A stretch of 64,000 nucleotides of DNA from Ardenticatenales bacterium (GCA_020853525.1 JADYYS010000006.1:1-64000); one strand, 5' to 3'; positions 8,386 through 18,690 are shown, numbered from the stretch's first letter. The notes: generated by a model not told the origin, from the letters alone. A program made the numbers and translations.

Positions 8386-9283
8386 CGCCCTCGCGCTCGC
8401 CCAGGCGAACCACGTCGCCGACGCCTTGCGCGCCGCATGGCCCGGGTTGGCGGTGGACCTGACGATCATCCGAACGATCGGCGACGCCGTCACGGACCGC
8501 TCGGTCGCCGAGATCGGGCAAGGCGTCTTCGTCCGCGAGGTTCAGCAAGCCGTCCTCGACGGCAGCGCCGACATCGCCGTTCACTCCTACAAGGATCTCC
8601 CGACCGCCCCGGCCGACGGCCTGCGCGTTGCCGCCGTGCCGCTCCGCGCGGATGCCCGCGACTGCCTCGTCAGCGCGGGCGGCCGAGCCCTGGCCTACAT
8701 GCCGCCCGGCGCCCGCATCGGCACCGGCAGCGCCCGGCGGCGCGCCCAGCTCCTGCGGCGGAACCGTGCGCTCATCGTCGAGCCGCTCCGCGGCAACGTC
8801 GACACCCGCCTCGGCCGCGCAGCCGCCGGCGACCTGGACGGTGTCGTCCTCGCCGCCGCCGGCCTGCGCCGCCTCGGGTTGGCCGACCGGATCACAGAGG
8901 CCTTCGACACGGACGTCATGGTCCCGGCCCCGGCGCAAGGCGCGCTGGCCCTCGAGATCCGCACGGACGACCTGAGCACCGGTGAGGCCGTCGGCGCGCT
9001 GCACGACGATTGGACGGGCGACGCCGTCACCGCCGAGCGCACGTGCCTCGCGCTCCTCGGCGGCGGCTGCCATGCCCCGATCGGCGTGCACGCCGTGACG
9101 GACGGTGAGACGATCGCGCTCGTGGGCATCGTCAGCCGACCGGACGGCAGCAAGTCGGCGCGGCTGCGCTGGAAGACGCACACCCAGAGCCCGACAGAGG
9201 CCGGCTCGATGCTGGCCGATCTCCTGATGGCCAGCGGCGCGGGCGCCATCCTGGCCGAGTCCGAGCGCGGCGGGTCGGCATGA
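8351..9283 (+). CDS. hemC: Hydroxymethylbilane synthase (porphobilinogen deaminase)
   Basis: The product is 310 aa and polymerises four porphobilinogen molecules into hydroxymethylbilane. It shows the family start RLVLATRGSALALAQANHV, the substrate-binding HSYKDLPT and GTGSARRRAQLLR. The dipyrromethane cofactor cysteine is in LGGGCHAPIG (C240). The ATG at 8351 gives the standard N-terminus, and the 43 codons upstream in the ORF are the hemA tail read in another frame. It overlaps hemA by 35 bp and hemD by 4 bp, so translational coupling is likely. Confidence 0.96.
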   Translation: MRDRLVLATRGSALALAQANHVADALRAAWPGLAVDLTIIRTIGDAVTDRSVAEIGQGVFVREVQQAVLDGSADIAVHSYKDLPTAPADGLRVAAVPLRADARDCLVSAGGRALAYMPPGARIGTGSARRRAQLLRRNRALIVEPLRGNVDTRLGRAAAGDLDGVVLAAAGLRRLGLADRITEAFDTDVMVPAPAQGALALEIRTDDLSTGEAVGALHDDWTGDAVTAERTCLALLGGGCHAPIGVHAVTDGETIALVGIVSRPDGSKSARLRWKTHTQSPTEAGSMLADLLMASGAGAILAESERGGSA

Positions 9284-10191
9284 CGATCGAGCTGACGCTG
9301 CCGACGCCTCGCCCGCTCGCCGGACGACGCATCGTCGTGACCCATCCGGCGGACCGCGACGACGCGCTCGCGACGCGCCTCCGCGCGCTCGGCGCCGTCG
9401 TCCTATCCGCGCCGAGCATCGCATTCGCCGTTGCCCGCCCGGATGAACCGTCGCCGCTCGACGACCACCTCGCGCGCCTCGAGGCATACGATTGGTTGAT
9501 CTTCACGAGCGCCACGGCGGTCCAGGCCGTCGTCGCTCGTCCCGCGTGGGCCGCCCCGCCCCGCTTGGCTGCCTCGTCGGCCACCGATTCGTCCACCGCC
9601 GCCTCGCGCCGGCCGCGGGTCGCCGTCGTCGGGATGGCGACGGCGGCGGCATGTCGGCGCGCCGGGATCGACGTCGCCCTCGTCGGCGACGCCGGCACGG
9701 CCCTGGGCCTCGTCGAACAGCTTCACGCTGCTGAGCCGGTACGCGTGTCGACAGGTGCACATCCCGGCAACGCGACCGACCCCGACGACCACGCCCCGCT
9801 CGCCCTCTTCCCTCGCGCCGACATCGCCCGCCCCGATCTCCCCGACGGCCTGCGCGCCGCCGGCTGGCAGGTCGACGAGGTCGTGGCCTACCGGACAACG
9901 AGCCTGGCGCCCGGCGCAGACGTTGTCGCCGCGTTTGCCGACGGCGTCGACGCGGTCACGTTCGCGTCGCCGAGCGCCGTGCGGGCCCTCGTGGACGGGC
10001 TCGACGCTGCGTCGCGCGAGCGGCTGGCCGCCGCCGCCGCCGTGTGCATCGGGCCGACGACGGCGGCCGAGGCAACGGCCGCGGGGCTGACAGTGGCCGC
10101 CGTGGCGCGGGAGCGGTCGACGGATGGGTTCGTGGCGGCGGTGCTGGGGGCGTTGGCTGCCCGTTGGACGAATGAAGGAACGACCGAATGA
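9280..10191 (+). CDS. hemD: Uroporphyrinogen-III synthase
   Basis: The product is 303 aa and cyclises hydroxymethylbilane with inversion of ring D. HemD proteins are poorly conserved. Recognisable here are the start [29 protein letters not shown], the segment [15 protein letters not shown] (first lobe) and VVAYRTT...[16 protein letters not shown] (second lobe), followed by [15 protein letters not shown]. The ATG at 9280 overlaps the hemC stop as ATGA, and its own stop overlaps hemB the same way. Position between hemC and hemB supports the call. Confidence 0.92.
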   Translation: MTIELTLPTPRPLAGRRIVVTHPADRDDALATRLRALGAVVLSAPSIAFAVARPDEPSPLDDHLARLEAYDWLIFTSATAVQAVVARPAWAAPPRLAASSATDSSTAASRRPRVAVVGMATAAACRRAGIDVALVGDAGTALGLVEQLHAAEPVRVSTGAHPGNATDPDDHAPLALFPRADIARPDLPDGLRAAGWQVDEVVAYRTTSLAPGADVVAAFADGVDAVTFASPSAVRALVDGLDAASRERLAAAAAVCIGPTTAAEATAAGLTVAAVARERSTDGFVAAVLGALAARWTNEGTTE

Positions 10192-11243
10192 CGATCCGCA
10201 AGCCGAACATCGGCCCTTCCGACGACCCGCTCGTCGACCTCCTCTCCCACCGCCCGCGCCGCCTTCGCCGCCTCCCCGGCCTGCGGCGGCTCGTCCGAGA
10301 GACGATCCTCACCCCCGCCGACTTCATCTACCCGCTGTTCGTCGTCCACGGGACCGGCGTCGAGCGCGCCATCGAGTCGATGCCCGGCCAGGCGCACCGC
10401 TCGATCGACCGCCTGCCGGCGGTGATCGACGCCGTCGTCGCGGCCGGCGTGCCCGGGGTGATCCTGTTCGGCCTGCCGGCCGCCAAGGATGCCGCCGGCT
10501 CAGAGAACTTCGCCGCCGACGGCATCGTCCAGCAAGCGATCAGGGCCATCAAGGCGCGTGCGCCGGAACTCATCGTCATGACGGACGTCTGCCTGTGCGA
10601 GTACACGGATCACGGTCACTGCGGCATCCTCGGCGTCGACGCGCACGGCCACGGTCCGATCGTCCTGAACGATGCGACGCTGCCCGTCCTCGGTCGCGTC
10701 GCCGTCAGCCACGCCGCGGCAGGTGCGGACGTCGTCGCTCCGAGCGGCATGATGGACGGCATGGTGGCCGCCATCCGCGGCGCGCTGGACGAGGCAGGGC
10801 ATGCCGACGTCGCGATCGTCTCCTACGCCGCCAAGTACGCGTCCGCGTTCTACGGCCCGTTCCGCGAGGCGGCGGACAGCACGCCGCAGTTCGGCGACCG
10901 GCGCGGCTATCAGATGGACCCCGCCAACCGGCGCGAAGCGCTGCGCGAGATGGCGCTGGACGCGGACGAGGGTGCAGACGTGCTCATGGTCAAGCCGGCG
11001 CTGGCCTACCTCGACGTCATCGCCGCCGCGCGCGACGCCTTCGACCTGCCGGTGGCCGCCTACAACGTGTCGGGCGAGTACGCGATGGTCAAGGCCGCCG
11101 CCGCCCGCGGCTGGCTGGACGAGCGAGCGAGCGCACTCGAGACGCTGCTTTCCATCAAGCGCGCCGGGGCGGACATGATCCTGACCTACTGGGCGCTCGA
11201 GGCGTCCGCGTGGCTGGCGGAGGGGAGGGACGATGTCGGCTGA
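10188..11243 (+). CDS. hemB: Porphobilinogen synthase (delta-aminolevulinate dehydratase)
   Basis: The product is 351 aa and condenses two 5-aminolevulinate molecules. The N-terminus [20 protein letters not shown] is typical. [14 protein letters not shown] carries three cysteines (C135, C137, C145), which places it in the zinc-dependent class rather than the magnesium class. The two Schiff-base lysine regions are [16 protein letters not shown] and [26 protein letters not shown] is also present. It overlaps hemD (ATGA) and hemE (11 bp). Confidence 0.97.
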   Translation: MTIRKPNIGPSDDPLVDLLSHRPRRLRRLPGLRRLVRETILTPADFIYPLFVVHGTGVERAIESMPGQAHRSIDRLPAVIDAVVAAGVPGVILFGLPAAKDAAGSENFAADGIVQQAIRAIKARAPELIVMTDVCLCEYTDHGHCGILGVDAHGHGPIVLNDATLPVLGRVAVSHAAAGADVVAPSGMMDGMVAAIRGALDEAGHADVAIVSYAAKYASAFYGPFREAADSTPQFGDRRGYQMDPANRREALREMALDADEGADVLMVKPALAYLDVIAAARDAFDLPVAAYNVSGEYAMVKAAAARGWLDERASALETLLSIKRAGADMILTYWALEASAWLAEGRDDVG

Positions 11244-12306
11244 GACGACGGCGGGTCCGACGGCCATGCTCGCCTCCGCCAACGACCGCTTCCTCAGCGC
11301 CTGCCGCCGCGAGCCGGTCGACGCCACCCCGATCTGGCTCATGCGCCAGGCCGGGCGCTACATGCCGGCGTATCGCGCCCTGCGGGAGCGCTACGACATC
11401 CTCGAAATCATCCGCACCCCCGAGCTTGCCCTCGAGGTCACGCTCCAGCCGATGCGCGCCTTCGATCTCGACGCCGCGATCATCTTCGCCGACATCCTGA
11501 CGCTCCTGCCCGGCATGGGCCTCGAGCTCTCGTTCGCCCGCGGCGAGGGGCCGGTGATCCACAACCCGCCGCGCCGCCGCGCGGACATCGACGCCCTCGC
11601 CGACGCTCCGATCGAAGAGAGCGTCGGCTTCACCCTCGAAGCCATCCGGCTCGCGCGCGGTGCCCTCGACGGCCGGCGACCCCTCATCGGCTTCTCGGGC
11701 GCGCCGTTCACGCTGGCGTGTTATGCGCTCGAGGGCGGTTCGTCGCGCCATTACACGCACGCCAAGGGCCTGCTGTTCGACGATCCGGTCGCATGGGACA
11801 CGCTGATGCGCCGCATGGCCGAGCGCGTCGGCCGCTACCTGCTCGCCCAGGCCGAGGCCGGCGCGCAGGCGCTTCAGATCTTCGACAGCTGGGCCGGCGC
11901 CCTCTCGCCGTCCGACTACCGTGCCCACGCGCTGCCCTACACCCGCCGTGCGATCGAGATCGCCCGCGCGGCCGGCGTCCCGATCCTCCACTTCGGTACC
12001 GGCACGGCCGGCATCCTGTCGGACATCGCCACGTCCGGCGCCGACGTCGTCTCCGTGGACTGGGCGATCGACCTCGACCGAGCGTGGTCGCAGCTCGGCG
12101 ACCTGGCCGTGCAGGGCAACCTCGACCCCGTCGTGCTGCTCGGCGACTGGCCGGCGGTCCAGGCGAGGGCGGACGACGTGTTGGCGCGGGCGGCAGGTCG
12201 GACGGGACACATCTTCAATCTCGGCCACGGCGTGCTGCCCGCGACGCCGATGGACAACGTGCGGCGGCTCGTCGAGCACGTGCATCAGGCGACGTCCCGC
12301 GTGTGA
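11233..12306 (+). CDS. hemE: Uroporphyrinogen decarboxylase
   Basis: The product is 357 aa and converts uroporphyrinogen III to coproporphyrinogen III. It has the diagnostic [18 protein letters not shown] near residue 36, [32 protein letters not shown], and the C-terminal [15 protein letters not shown] with [16 protein letters not shown]. The ATG at 11233 lies inside the end of hemB. The stop overlaps the GTG start of hemG. Confidence 0.97.
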   Translation: MSAETTAGPTAMLASANDRFLSACRREPVDATPIWLMRQAGRYMPAYRALRERYDILEIIRTPELALEVTLQPMRAFDLDAAIIFADILTLLPGMGLELSFARGEGPVIHNPPRRRADIDALADAPIEESVGFTLEAIRLARGALDGRRPLIGFSGAPFTLACYALEGGSSRHYTHAKGLLFDDPVAWDTLMRRMAERVGRYLLAQAEAGAQALQIFDSWAGALSPSDYRAHALPYTRRAIEIARAAGVPILHFGTGTAGILSDIATSGADVVSVDWAIDLDRAWSQLGDLAVQGNLDPVVLLGDWPAVQARADDVLARAAGRTGHIFNLGHGVLPATPMDNVRRLVEHVHQATSRV

Positions 12307-13814
12307 GCACACCGGTGCCGCCCGTCGAACATCGGCCACAACGTATCGTCGTCGTCGGCGGCGGGATCACGGGCCTCGCGGCGGCGTGGCATGTCCGTCG
12401 CCTGGCGGCGGAGGGGGGACGGGCGGTCGACATCGTCGTGCTCGAGGCGGGCGATCGCGTCGGCGGGAAGGTGCACACGGTACGGCGCGACGGCTGGGTC
12501 ATCGAGGCCGCCCCCGACAGCTTCCTGACGACGAAGCCGTGGGCCCGTGACCTGGCGCTGGCGCTGGGGCTGGGCGATCGGCTGATCGCGCAGCGGCCGG
12601 GCGGGCGGCAGGTGTTCGTGCGGCACGACGGCGCGCTCGTGCCGCTGCCGGCCGGCTTCCGCCTGGCCGCACCGACCGACCTCGGCGCGTTCCTGCGCAC
12701 ACCTCTCGTGTCGTGGCCCGGCAAGCTGCGCGCGCTGTTCGACCTCGTGCGCCCGGCCCGACGCGAGGAAGGCGACCGGAGAGGCGACCGGAGAGGCGAT
12801 GAGAGCATGGCGGACTTCGTCCGGCGGCGGATGGGCCGTGAGGTGCTCGAGCGTCTGGCGGCGCCCCTCATGGCCGGCATCCATGTCGGCGATCCGGAGC
12901 GGCTGAGCATCGAGGCGACGTTCCCGCAGCTTGCGGATCTCGAACGGCGCCACGGCAGCCTGATACGCGGTCTGCGCCGCTCCGCCACGGATCGCCGGAG
13001 GGACGGCGCGGGCGCGGCAGCGACGTTCACCAGCCTCTCGGGCGGCGTCGGGGACCTCGTCGACGCGTTGGCGGCCGATCTCGGCGGGATCGTGCGCACG
13101 CGATCGGTGGTGGCGCGGATCGCACGCGACGGGCGGAGCGATGCCGCCCACGATGACGATTTCACGTACACGGTGGCGCTGGCCGACGGCTCGACCGTCG
13201 GCGCCGACGCGGTGATCGTAACGACGCCGGGCCCGGCGACGGCCCGGCTCATCGTGGACGCGGCGCCCGAGGCGGCGCGCATCGCGGGGGCGGTACGCCA
13301 CGTCTCGTCGGCCACGGTTTCGCTCGGATACCGCCGCGACGACGTGGCCCACCCGCTCGACGGTCTGGGGATCATCGCACCACGCGGTGAGGGCGTGCGG
13401 TGGCTGGCGTGCTCGTGGTCGTCGTCCAAGTGGGAGGGGCGCGCACCGGACGGCCATGTGCTCGTGCGGCTGTTCTACGGGGGCGATGGGCGCGAGGCCG
13501 AAGCCGAGCGGGACGAGGAGACGCTCATCGCGTGGGCCAAGGAGGATGCGGAGACGGTGCTCGGCGCCACGGGTGCGCCGGTGATCGCCCATGCCTTTCG
13601 CTGGGTGAAGGGCAACCCGCAGTACGACGTCGGCCACGAGGCGCGGGTGAAGGCCGCGGCGGCGGCATGTCCCGCCGCGCTCGTGCTTGCGGGCGCGACG
13701 TGGCGCGGAGTCGGCGTTCCCGACTGCGTGCGGCAGGCGCTCGACGCGGCTGAGACGGCGCTCGGCGCAATCCATCCCCGATCCGGCCACCAATCGAGCC
13801 GCCAATCGATCTGA
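12303..13814 (+). CDS. hemG: Protoporphyrinogen/coproporphyrinogen oxidase, HemY type
   Basis: The product is a 503-aa FAD enzyme. The dinucleotide-binding motif VVVGGGITGLAAAW is followed by VLEAGDRVGGKVHT. Family signatures are APDSFLTTKP, EVLERLAAPLMAGIHVGDPERLSIEATFPQL and the C-terminal ALVLAGATWRGVGVPDC. The raw ORF runs back through hemE, but the real start is the GTG at 12303, overlapping the hemE TGA. A short Glu-Gly-Asp-Arg run (12771-12806) is a small repeat expansion. Sequence alone does not decide whether it acts on protoporphyrinogen or on coproporphyrinogen in the coproporphyrin-dependent route; hemH, cgoX partners and hemN are not in the window. Confidence 0.92.
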   Translation: MSTPVPPVEHRPQRIVVVGGGITGLAAAWHVRRLAAEGGRAVDIVVLEAGDRVGGKVHTVRRDGWVIEAAPDSFLTTKPWARDLALALGLGDRLIAQRPGGRQVFVRHDGALVPLPAGFRLAAPTDLGAFLRTPLVSWPGKLRALFDLVRPARREEGDRRGDRRGDESMADFVRRRMGREVLERLAAPLMAGIHVGDPERLSIEATFPQLADLERRHGSLIRGLRRSATDRRRDGAGAAATFTSLSGGVGDLVDALAADLGGIVRTRSVVARIARDGRSDAAHDDDFTYTVALADGSTVGADAVIVTTPGPATARLIVDAAPEAARIAGAVRHVSSATVSLGYRRDDVAHPLDGLGIIAPRGEGVRWLACSWSSSKWEGRAPDGHVLVRLFYGGDGREAEAERDEETLIAWAKEDAETVLGATGAPVIAHAFRWVKGNPQYDVGHEARVKAAAAACPAALVLAGATWRGVGVPDCVRQALDAAETALGAIHPRSGHQSSRQSI

Positions 13815-13853
13815 AAACTTGCCTGACCACCGGCTGACAAAACCTTAAAGGTA

Positions 13854-13882
13854 TTGACACGGACCCTCCGGATCGTTAGACT
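13854..13882 (+). promoter_or_regulatory. Sigma-70-type promoter of the RpoD-like gene
   Basis: TTGACA, a 17-bp spacer and TAGACT sit in the 235-bp gap between hemG and the sigma-factor gene. The predicted start near 13889 leaves a leader of about 160 nt before the GTG at 14050. The leader shows no riboswitch or attenuator that I recognise. Confidence 0.68.
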
Positions 13883-14049
13883 AACAAGGCTCTTGCCCGG
13901 GTCGTGTTCGGTGCATCTACGCAATCGCGCCAGCACCATGGCCAGGCCATACGCGACTGCCCCTGGCGGGTGGTCGCTCATTATGTCGGGGACAGTCGCC
14001 AACTCGTCGCGGCGACGCCGACGGAACCGAAGGGTTAAGGGGGAAGACA

Positions 14050-15258
14050 GTGCCGGAAGCAGTGTGGGAGCTACCGTCCTCGGACGGGGTGCTTGGGCCG
14101 ATGGCGCTGTCAGACCATGACATGCAACAACATGACCATGACCACGAAGCCGATCACCGACCCGCCGCTGGCGAGGCCGTGCCGACCGACGAATGGGCCG
14201 ACATCGAGCACATGGCCGATGCGATCGACGAGATGCTCGCCGACTTCGACGTCTCGCAGAGAATCCTCACCGATGAGCTGCTGGACTTCGACCTCGACTC
14301 ACTGCCCGTCCACATCCGGCACCATGCCTACGACCTGACGGGCATCGATTCCGATGACACGGTCAGCCTCTATCTGCGCGAGGTCGGCAACATCCCGCTC
14401 CTCAAGGCCGAGGAAGAGGTGGATCTCGCCCAGCGCATCGAACGCGGCCTCGAGGCGGCGCTGCGCCTTTCGGCGAACGGCGTCAACGGCGCGGCCCACC
14501 ATCAGTTCGCCGCACTCGTCGACGATGGAGAGGCGGCACGACACCACCTGACGAAGGCGAACAGCCGCTTGGTCATCGCCATGGCCAAGAAGTACATGAA
14601 CCAGGGTGTGCCGTTCCTTGACCTCATCCAAGAGGGCAACCTCGGGCTGATGAAGGCGGTCGAGAAGTTCGACTGGCGGCGCGGCTTCAAGTTCAGCACC
14701 TACGCCACGTGGTGGGTGCGCCAGGCGATCACGCGGGCGATAGCAGATCAAGGGCGCACGATCCGTGTGCCCGTGCACATGTCGGACCGCATCCGTCGCC
14801 TCTTCCAGGTCAGCCGCCAGCTCGAGCAGACGCTGGGCCGCGAGCCGGCACTCGAGGAGTTGGCGGCCGAGCTCGACCTGCCGGTGAAGAAGGTGCAGTG
14901 GATGATGCGCATCGCGCGCAACCCGCTGTCCCTCGAGAAGCCGGTCGGCGAGGACCAGGACTCGGAGCTCGGCGACTTCATCGAAGACGACGACCAGCCC
15001 TCGCCGGCCGAGGCCGCCGCGTACGCGATGCTGCGCGACGAGATCGAGACGATGCTCATGGCGCTGCCGCCGCGTGAGGCGCGCGTCCTCGAGCTGCGGT
15101 TCGGGCTGCTCGACGGCCAGACCCACACCCTCAAAGAGGTCGGCGAGAAGTTCGGGGTCACCCGCGAGCGGATCCGGCAGATCGAGACCGAGGCGCTTGC
15201 CCGGCTTCGCGACACCCACCGCGCCGGCCGTCTCCGCGCCTTCCTCGAGGCCGACTGA
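14050..15258 (+). CDS. RpoD/SigA-family RNA polymerase sigma factor
   Basis: The product is 402 aa and a group 1/2 sigma-70 protein. Region 1.2 is [25 protein letters not shown]. Region 2 is [18 protein letters not shown] with [27 protein letters not shown]. Region 3 and region 4 ([30 protein letters not shown]) follow. The first 100 residues are acidic and His-rich rather than a typical region 1.1. The GTG start at 14050 is preceded by AAGGGGGAAGAC. Whether it is the primary or an alternative group 2 factor cannot be told without the rest of the genome. Consensus-like -35/-10 boxes across the window fit a factor of this type. Confidence 0.93.
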   Translation: MPEAVWELPSSDGVLGPMALSDHDMQQHDHDHEADHRPAAGEAVPTDEWADIEHMADAIDEMLADFDVSQRILTDELLDFDLDSLPVHIRHHAYDLTGIDSDDTVSLYLREVGNIPLLKAEEEVDLAQRIERGLEAALRLSANGVNGAAHHQFAALVDDGEAARHHLTKANSRLVIAMAKKYMNQGVPFLDLIQEGNLGLMKAVEKFDWRRGFKFSTYATWWVRQAITRAIADQGRTIRVPVHMSDRIRRLFQVSRQLEQTLGREPALEELAAELDLPVKKVQWMMRIARNPLSLEKPVGEDQDSELGDFIEDDDQPSPAEAAAYAMLRDEIETMLMALPPREARVLELRFGLLDGQTHTLKEVGEKFGVTRERIRQIETEALARLRDTHRAGRLRAFLEAD

Positions 15259-15266
15259 CCCCACAC

Positions 15267-15746
15267 GTGGACGACGATCTCAGCCCAAAACCCCCCTCGG
15301 CCTCGGTGGCACGGTCCGTCTTCCTGACGTTTCCGAACGACGCGAACGTTCACGGCACCGTCTTCGGCGGCCGCGTCATGAGTTGGATCGACGAGATCGG
15401 CGCGTTGGCCGCGATGCGCCATGCCCGCAAGCCCGTCGTCACCGTTCTCATCGACGCCGTGGGCTTCTGCGTCCCGATCCGCGTCGGTGACTTCGCCGTC
15501 GTCGAGGCCGTCGTCACCCGAGCCTGGACCACCTCGATGGAGATCTGGGTGAAGGTCGAGACCGAGGATCCGTTCGCCGACACCCGCCAGAACGCCGCCC
15601 AGGCGTTCCTGACGTTCGTCGCCGTCGACACGGACGGCGCGCCGCAGCCCGTGCGGCCCGTCCTGCCCGAGACGGACGACGAGAAGACCCGCTTCGCCGA
15701 AGCCCAAGCCCGCCGCGAGCAACGCCTCGCGGCGCGGCGCGGCTGA
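15267..15746 (+). CDS. Acyl-CoA thioesterase, hotdog fold
   Basis: The product is 159 aa. The sequence FLTFPNDANVHGTVFGGRVMSWIDEIGALAAMRHAR is the BACH/YciA-type 4-hydroxybenzoyl-CoA thioesterase-like signature, with the catalytic Asp in the MSWIDE helix and the N-x-x-G-x-x-F-G-G motif. The start is a GTG 8 bases after the sigma-factor stop, so the two are probably co-transcribed. The acyl chain preference is not predictable. Confidence 0.88.
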   Translation: MDDDLSPKPPSASVARSVFLTFPNDANVHGTVFGGRVMSWIDEIGALAAMRHARKPVVTVLIDAVGFCVPIRVGDFAVVEAVVTRAWTTSMEIWVKVETEDPFADTRQNAAQAFLTFVAVDTDGAPQPVRPVLPETDDEKTRFAEAQARREQRLAARRG

Positions 15747-15787
15747 CGACCCTCCCCCCGCCCCGCCCCCTGCCCGCGGCCACCACG

Positions 15788-16744
15788 ATGTTCGCCGTCG
15801 ATCTCCCTGCCTTCGCCGCCGCCTTCGCCTTCGGCGCGCTCGCCGGCTGGCTCGGCCGCCCGTGGTGGTCGCGCCGTCTCGGGCGCATCGGACTCGTCGA
15901 CGTGCGCGACGAGGCGCTGCGGACGTTCGTCGCCGCCGAATCCGGCGACGAGACGCTCGAGGAGTCGTCGATCGAGCGAATCGAGGAGATGTTCGAGGGC
16001 GTCGTCGAGCTCGGGCAGGCCAAGGCGCGCGAGGTGATGGTGCCGCGCGTCGACATCGTGAGCATTCCGGACACCGTGACGCTCGACGAGGCCCTCGACT
16101 GCATCATCGCCGAAGGACATTCGCGGATCCCGGTCCACCACGAGACGCTCGACTCGGTGGTCGGAATCCTGTACGCCAAGGACCTGCTCAAGCGCTTCCG
16201 CGACCGCGACTTCAAGGCGTCCGTCACCGACCTCGTCCGCCCGCCGACGTTCGTTCCCGAGAGCAAGCCGGTCGATGAGCTGCTGCGCGAGCTGCAGGCC
16301 AGCAAGGTCCACATCGCCATCGTCGTCGACGAGTACGGCGGTACGGCCGGCCTCGTCACGATCGAGGACATCCTCGAGGAGATCGTCGGCGAGATCCGGG
16401 ATGAGTACGACCCCGAGGAAACGGACGTCGAGTCGCTCGACGCGGTGGCCGGACGCGGCACGTTCAAGGCCACCGCCCACATCGACGCGGTAAACGATCT
16501 CCTCGATCTGCACCTGCCCGCCGACGACGACGTCGAAACGGTCGGCGGCCTCGTCTTCTCCGCCCTCGGCCGCGTGCCGAGTCCGGGTGACAGCGCGACG
16601 ATCGGCGACGCGCGCATCGAGGTGCTCGACGTCGAAGGTTCGCGCATCCTGCGGGTCCGGGTCGTGCGCCTTCGCACGGAAGCCGCCGAGCGGCCCGATC
16701 TGGGTGCGAACGACGGCGCACGGCCGTTGTCGACGCACGCCTGA
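15788..16744 (+). CDS. CBS-domain protein of the CorC/HlyC type
   Basis: The product is 318 aa. A short hydrophobic N-terminus (FAAAFAFGALAGWLG) is followed by the linker GQAKAREVMVPRVDIVSIP. Two CBS domains span roughly residues 85-200 (SRIPVHHETLDSVVGILYAKDLL; VHIAIVVDEYGGTAGLVTIEDILEEIVG). A C-terminal CorC_HlyC domain (residues 225-310; GRVPSPGDSATIGDARIEVLDV) completes the layout. The DUF21 membrane domain of full CNNM/CorB proteins is missing, so this is the short form, linked to divalent-cation homeostasis in other bacteria. Confidence 0.88.
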   Translation: MFAVDLPAFAAAFAFGALAGWLGRPWWSRRLGRIGLVDVRDEALRTFVAAESGDETLEESSIERIEEMFEGVVELGQAKAREVMVPRVDIVSIPDTVTLDEALDCIIAEGHSRIPVHHETLDSVVGILYAKDLLKRFRDRDFKASVTDLVRPPTFVPESKPVDELLRELQASKVHIAIVVDEYGGTAGLVTIEDILEEIVGEIRDEYDPEETDVESLDAVAGRGTFKATAHIDAVNDLLDLHLPADDDVETVGGLVFSALGRVPSPGDSATIGDARIEVLDVEGSRILRVRVVRLRTEAAERPDLGANDGARPLSTHA

Positions 16745-16762
16745 CGCCCCCCCGCCCGGCCC

Positions 16763-17173
16763 GTGTCCCCAACCGCCCTGCCCGACCTCGCCACCCTCGT
16801 CGCTGTCGCCCGTGCGGCGCGCGCGAACGCGTACGCGCCCTATTCCCGCTACGCCGTCGGCGCCGCCGTGCTGTCCGACGACGGCCGAACGTTTTCGGGC
16901 GCCAACGTCGAGAACGCGTCGTACGGCGCCACGGTCTGCGCCGAACGTGTCGCCATCTGGACCGCGGTCGCGGCCGGGGCGAGGCGCATCGTGGCCGTCG
17001 CGGTCGTGACCGCCGGCGGGGGGTCACCGTGCGGGCTTTGCCGCCAAGTAATGACCGAGTTCGCCGACGCCGCGGCGCCGATCGTCATGGCCGCGCCGGA
17101 CGGTGATCCGACGGTCCGGACGCTCGGCGAGCTGCTGCCGCTGGCCTGGACGGCCGACGACCTGACGCGGTAA
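16763..17173 (+). CDS. cdd: Cytidine deaminase
   Basis: The product is 136 aa and deaminates cytidine and deoxycytidine in pyrimidine salvage. It has the homotetrameric-class motifs YAPYSRYAVGAAVL, the zinc/proton-shuttle ATVCAERVA (Cys-Ala-Glu) and SPCGLCRQVMTEFA (Pro-Cys-x-x-Cys). It starts with GTG at 16763, 18 bp after the CBS gene, and is convergent with the nucleotidyltransferase gene. Confidence 0.95.
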   Translation: MSPTALPDLATLVAVARAARANAYAPYSRYAVGAAVLSDDGRTFSGANVENASYGATVCAERVAIWTAVAAGARRIVAVAVVTAGGGSPCGLCRQVMTEFADAAAPIVMAAPDGDPTVRTLGELLPLAWTADDLTR

Positions 17174-17180
17174 GGGGTCG

Positions 17181-17207
17181 CTCCGGATCCGCACCGGCGG
17201 ACCGGAG
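17181..17207. terminator. Hairpin between convergent genes
   Basis: CTCCGGATCCGC and GCGGACCGGAG can pair with a single bulge across a 4-nt loop. It lies between the cdd stop and the nucleotidyltransferase stop. No T-run follows on either strand, so it is only a weak terminator candidate. Confidence 0.33.
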
Positions 17208-17242
17208 GCGGGTCGCGGCGACGATGGACGTCGGCGGCGTCC

Positions 17243-18625
17243 CTACGACCCGGCGACGGCCCGCATCCGTTCGGCGCGGGACAGCGCGCCAACGTCGACC
17301 GGGTTGTCGCGCACGGTATACGCGCCGCCGGTCAACGTCGCCATCTTGCCCGGCGGCAGATCCGCATCCAGAACGACGCCCGGGCCCACGATGCTGTTCG
17401 GGCCGATCTTGCGACCCGGGAGGAGGACGGCATTGCATCCGGTGCGACAGTCGTCGGCCATGATGACGCCGAAGTACGGACGGCCGGTCGAAACGACATC
17501 GTCGCCGACCGCGACGCGGATCGGACCCTCGTCGAAGCGCAGGTTGGCGGTGATCGTCCCGGCGCCGAGCGAGCAGTTGTCCCCGATGACCGAGTCGCCG
17601 ACATAGTTCATATGCGTCCAGGTGTGGTCGCCGATCATGCTGTGGCTGATCTCGGTGCGATAGCCGACGACGCAATGCGCCCCGAGGCTGACGCCGCCGC
17701 GGATCAGCGCCCCGTTGCCGACGATGCAGCCCGGCCCGAGGTACGCCGGCCCGCGGATCACGGCGTGCTCGAACACGCGCACGCCCGCGCCGAGGATCAC
17801 ATCGCCATCGATGACGGCCAAGTCCGAGATGCGGGCCGTCGGGTCGATCCGGCGGCAGCGCGCACGCTCGAACAGCACGTCGCCGACCGCGAGCACGTCC
17901 CACGGGTGCTTGAACGAGGCGAACGGGCCATCGTAGGGCAGCCACTTCGCGCTCCCGCGCGCGATGAGGCTGCCGTATGCGCGCTCGAACGCGTCGTCCG
18001 CCGGCCCGTCGGGGGTGGCATCGAGCGCGGCCCAGATCGCATGACTGAAGCCGTAGACGCCGACGACGGCGACGTCGCTTGGCGCCGCCTGGCGCGGCGG
18101 CTTCTCGACGACGCCGACGAGGCGAGGGCCGCCGGCTGCCGACGGATCGGCATCGCCGCCCGCGCCTCGGACCGCATCCCCGTCGCCGTCGAAGACCATG
18201 ATCCCAAACCGCTCCGGCTCCGTCGTCCGCCGCCCGACAAGGACCACGTCGCCGCCCGACTCCACGGAGCGGACGACGCGCGCCAGCACGCGCGGGTCGT
18301 AGGCGTCGTTGGCGTTGAGGACGAGGACCGGCCCATCGCCCGCCTCGGCGCGGGCCGCACGGAGGGCATCGGCTTGGCCGCGCGGGGTGGCCTGGGTTGC
18401 ATAGCGCAGCGCCACGCCGAAGGCGCGGTCGCCCAAGGCGGTTCGGATGCCTGCTTCGCCCGGCCCGGTGACGATCACGGCATCCGGTACCCCCGCGTCG
18501 GCCAGCGCTTCGAGCACCCAGCCGATCAGTGGTCTGCCGAGGAGCGGGAAGAGCGACTTCGGGCGCTGAACGCCCAGCGGATGACTCCGGTTGCCGGCGC
18601 CGCCGGCGAGAACGATGGCGCGCAT
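17243..18625 (-). CDS. Bifunctional sugar-1-phosphate nucleotidyltransferase with left-handed beta-helix domain
   Basis: The product is 460 aa. The N-terminal half is a GlmU/RmlA-like nucleotidyltransferase: MRAIVLAGGAGNRSHPLGVQRPKSL (a variant of the GxGTRxxPLT...PK motif), NANDAYDP, and VEKPP. From about residue 255 there are hexapeptide repeats of a left-handed beta-helix (ISDLAVIDGDVILGAGVRVFEHAVIRGPAYLG), as in GlmU-like and archaeal sugar nucleotidyltransferases. NYVGDSVIGDNCSLGAGTITANLRFD is close to the GlmU acetyltransferase signature. The raw ORF extends 518 codons upstream through the VWA region; the start at 18625 is the conserved methionine. The sugar is unknown. Confidence 0.85.
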   Translation of the reverse strand: MRAIVLAGGAGNRSHPLGVQRPKSLFPLLGRPLIGWVLEALADAGVPDAVIVTGPGEAGIRTALGDRAFGVALRYATQATPRGQADALRAARAEAGDGPVLVLNANDAYDPRVLARVVRSVESGGDVVLVGRRTTEPERFGIMVFDGDGDAVRGAGGDADPSAAGGPRLVGVVEKPPRQAAPSDVAVVGVYGFSHAIWAALDATPDGPADDAFERAYGSLIARGSAKWLPYDGPFASFKHPWDVLAVGDVLFERARCRRIDPTARISDLAVIDGDVILGAGVRVFEHAVIRGPAYLGPGCIVGNGALIRGGVSLGAHCVVGYRTEISHSMIGDHTWTHMNYVGDSVIGDNCSLGAGTITANLRFDEGPIRVAVGDDVVSTGRPYFGVIMADDCRTGCNAVLLPGRKIGPNSIVGPGVVLDADLPPGKMATLTGGAYTVRDNPVDVGALSRAERMRAVAGS

Positions 18626-18690
18626 CGTGGTCCTCACGGGAAAAGGCACGTGCCGTCGGGCCGCGGCGGCTCGACGGACCCGGATTGTAT

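Noticed and set aside
11718-12302. In-frame extension of hemG back into hemE
   Set aside because: The FAD motif starts just after the GTG at 12303, and the upstream codons are hemE read in another frame.
13883-14049. Riboswitch or attenuator in the long leader of the sigma gene
   Set aside because: No conserved riboswitch core or strong hairpin with a T-run was recognised.
14299-15264. 321-aa minus-strand ORF opposite the sigma factor
   Set aside because: It is an antisense frame of a clearly conserved sigma-70 gene.
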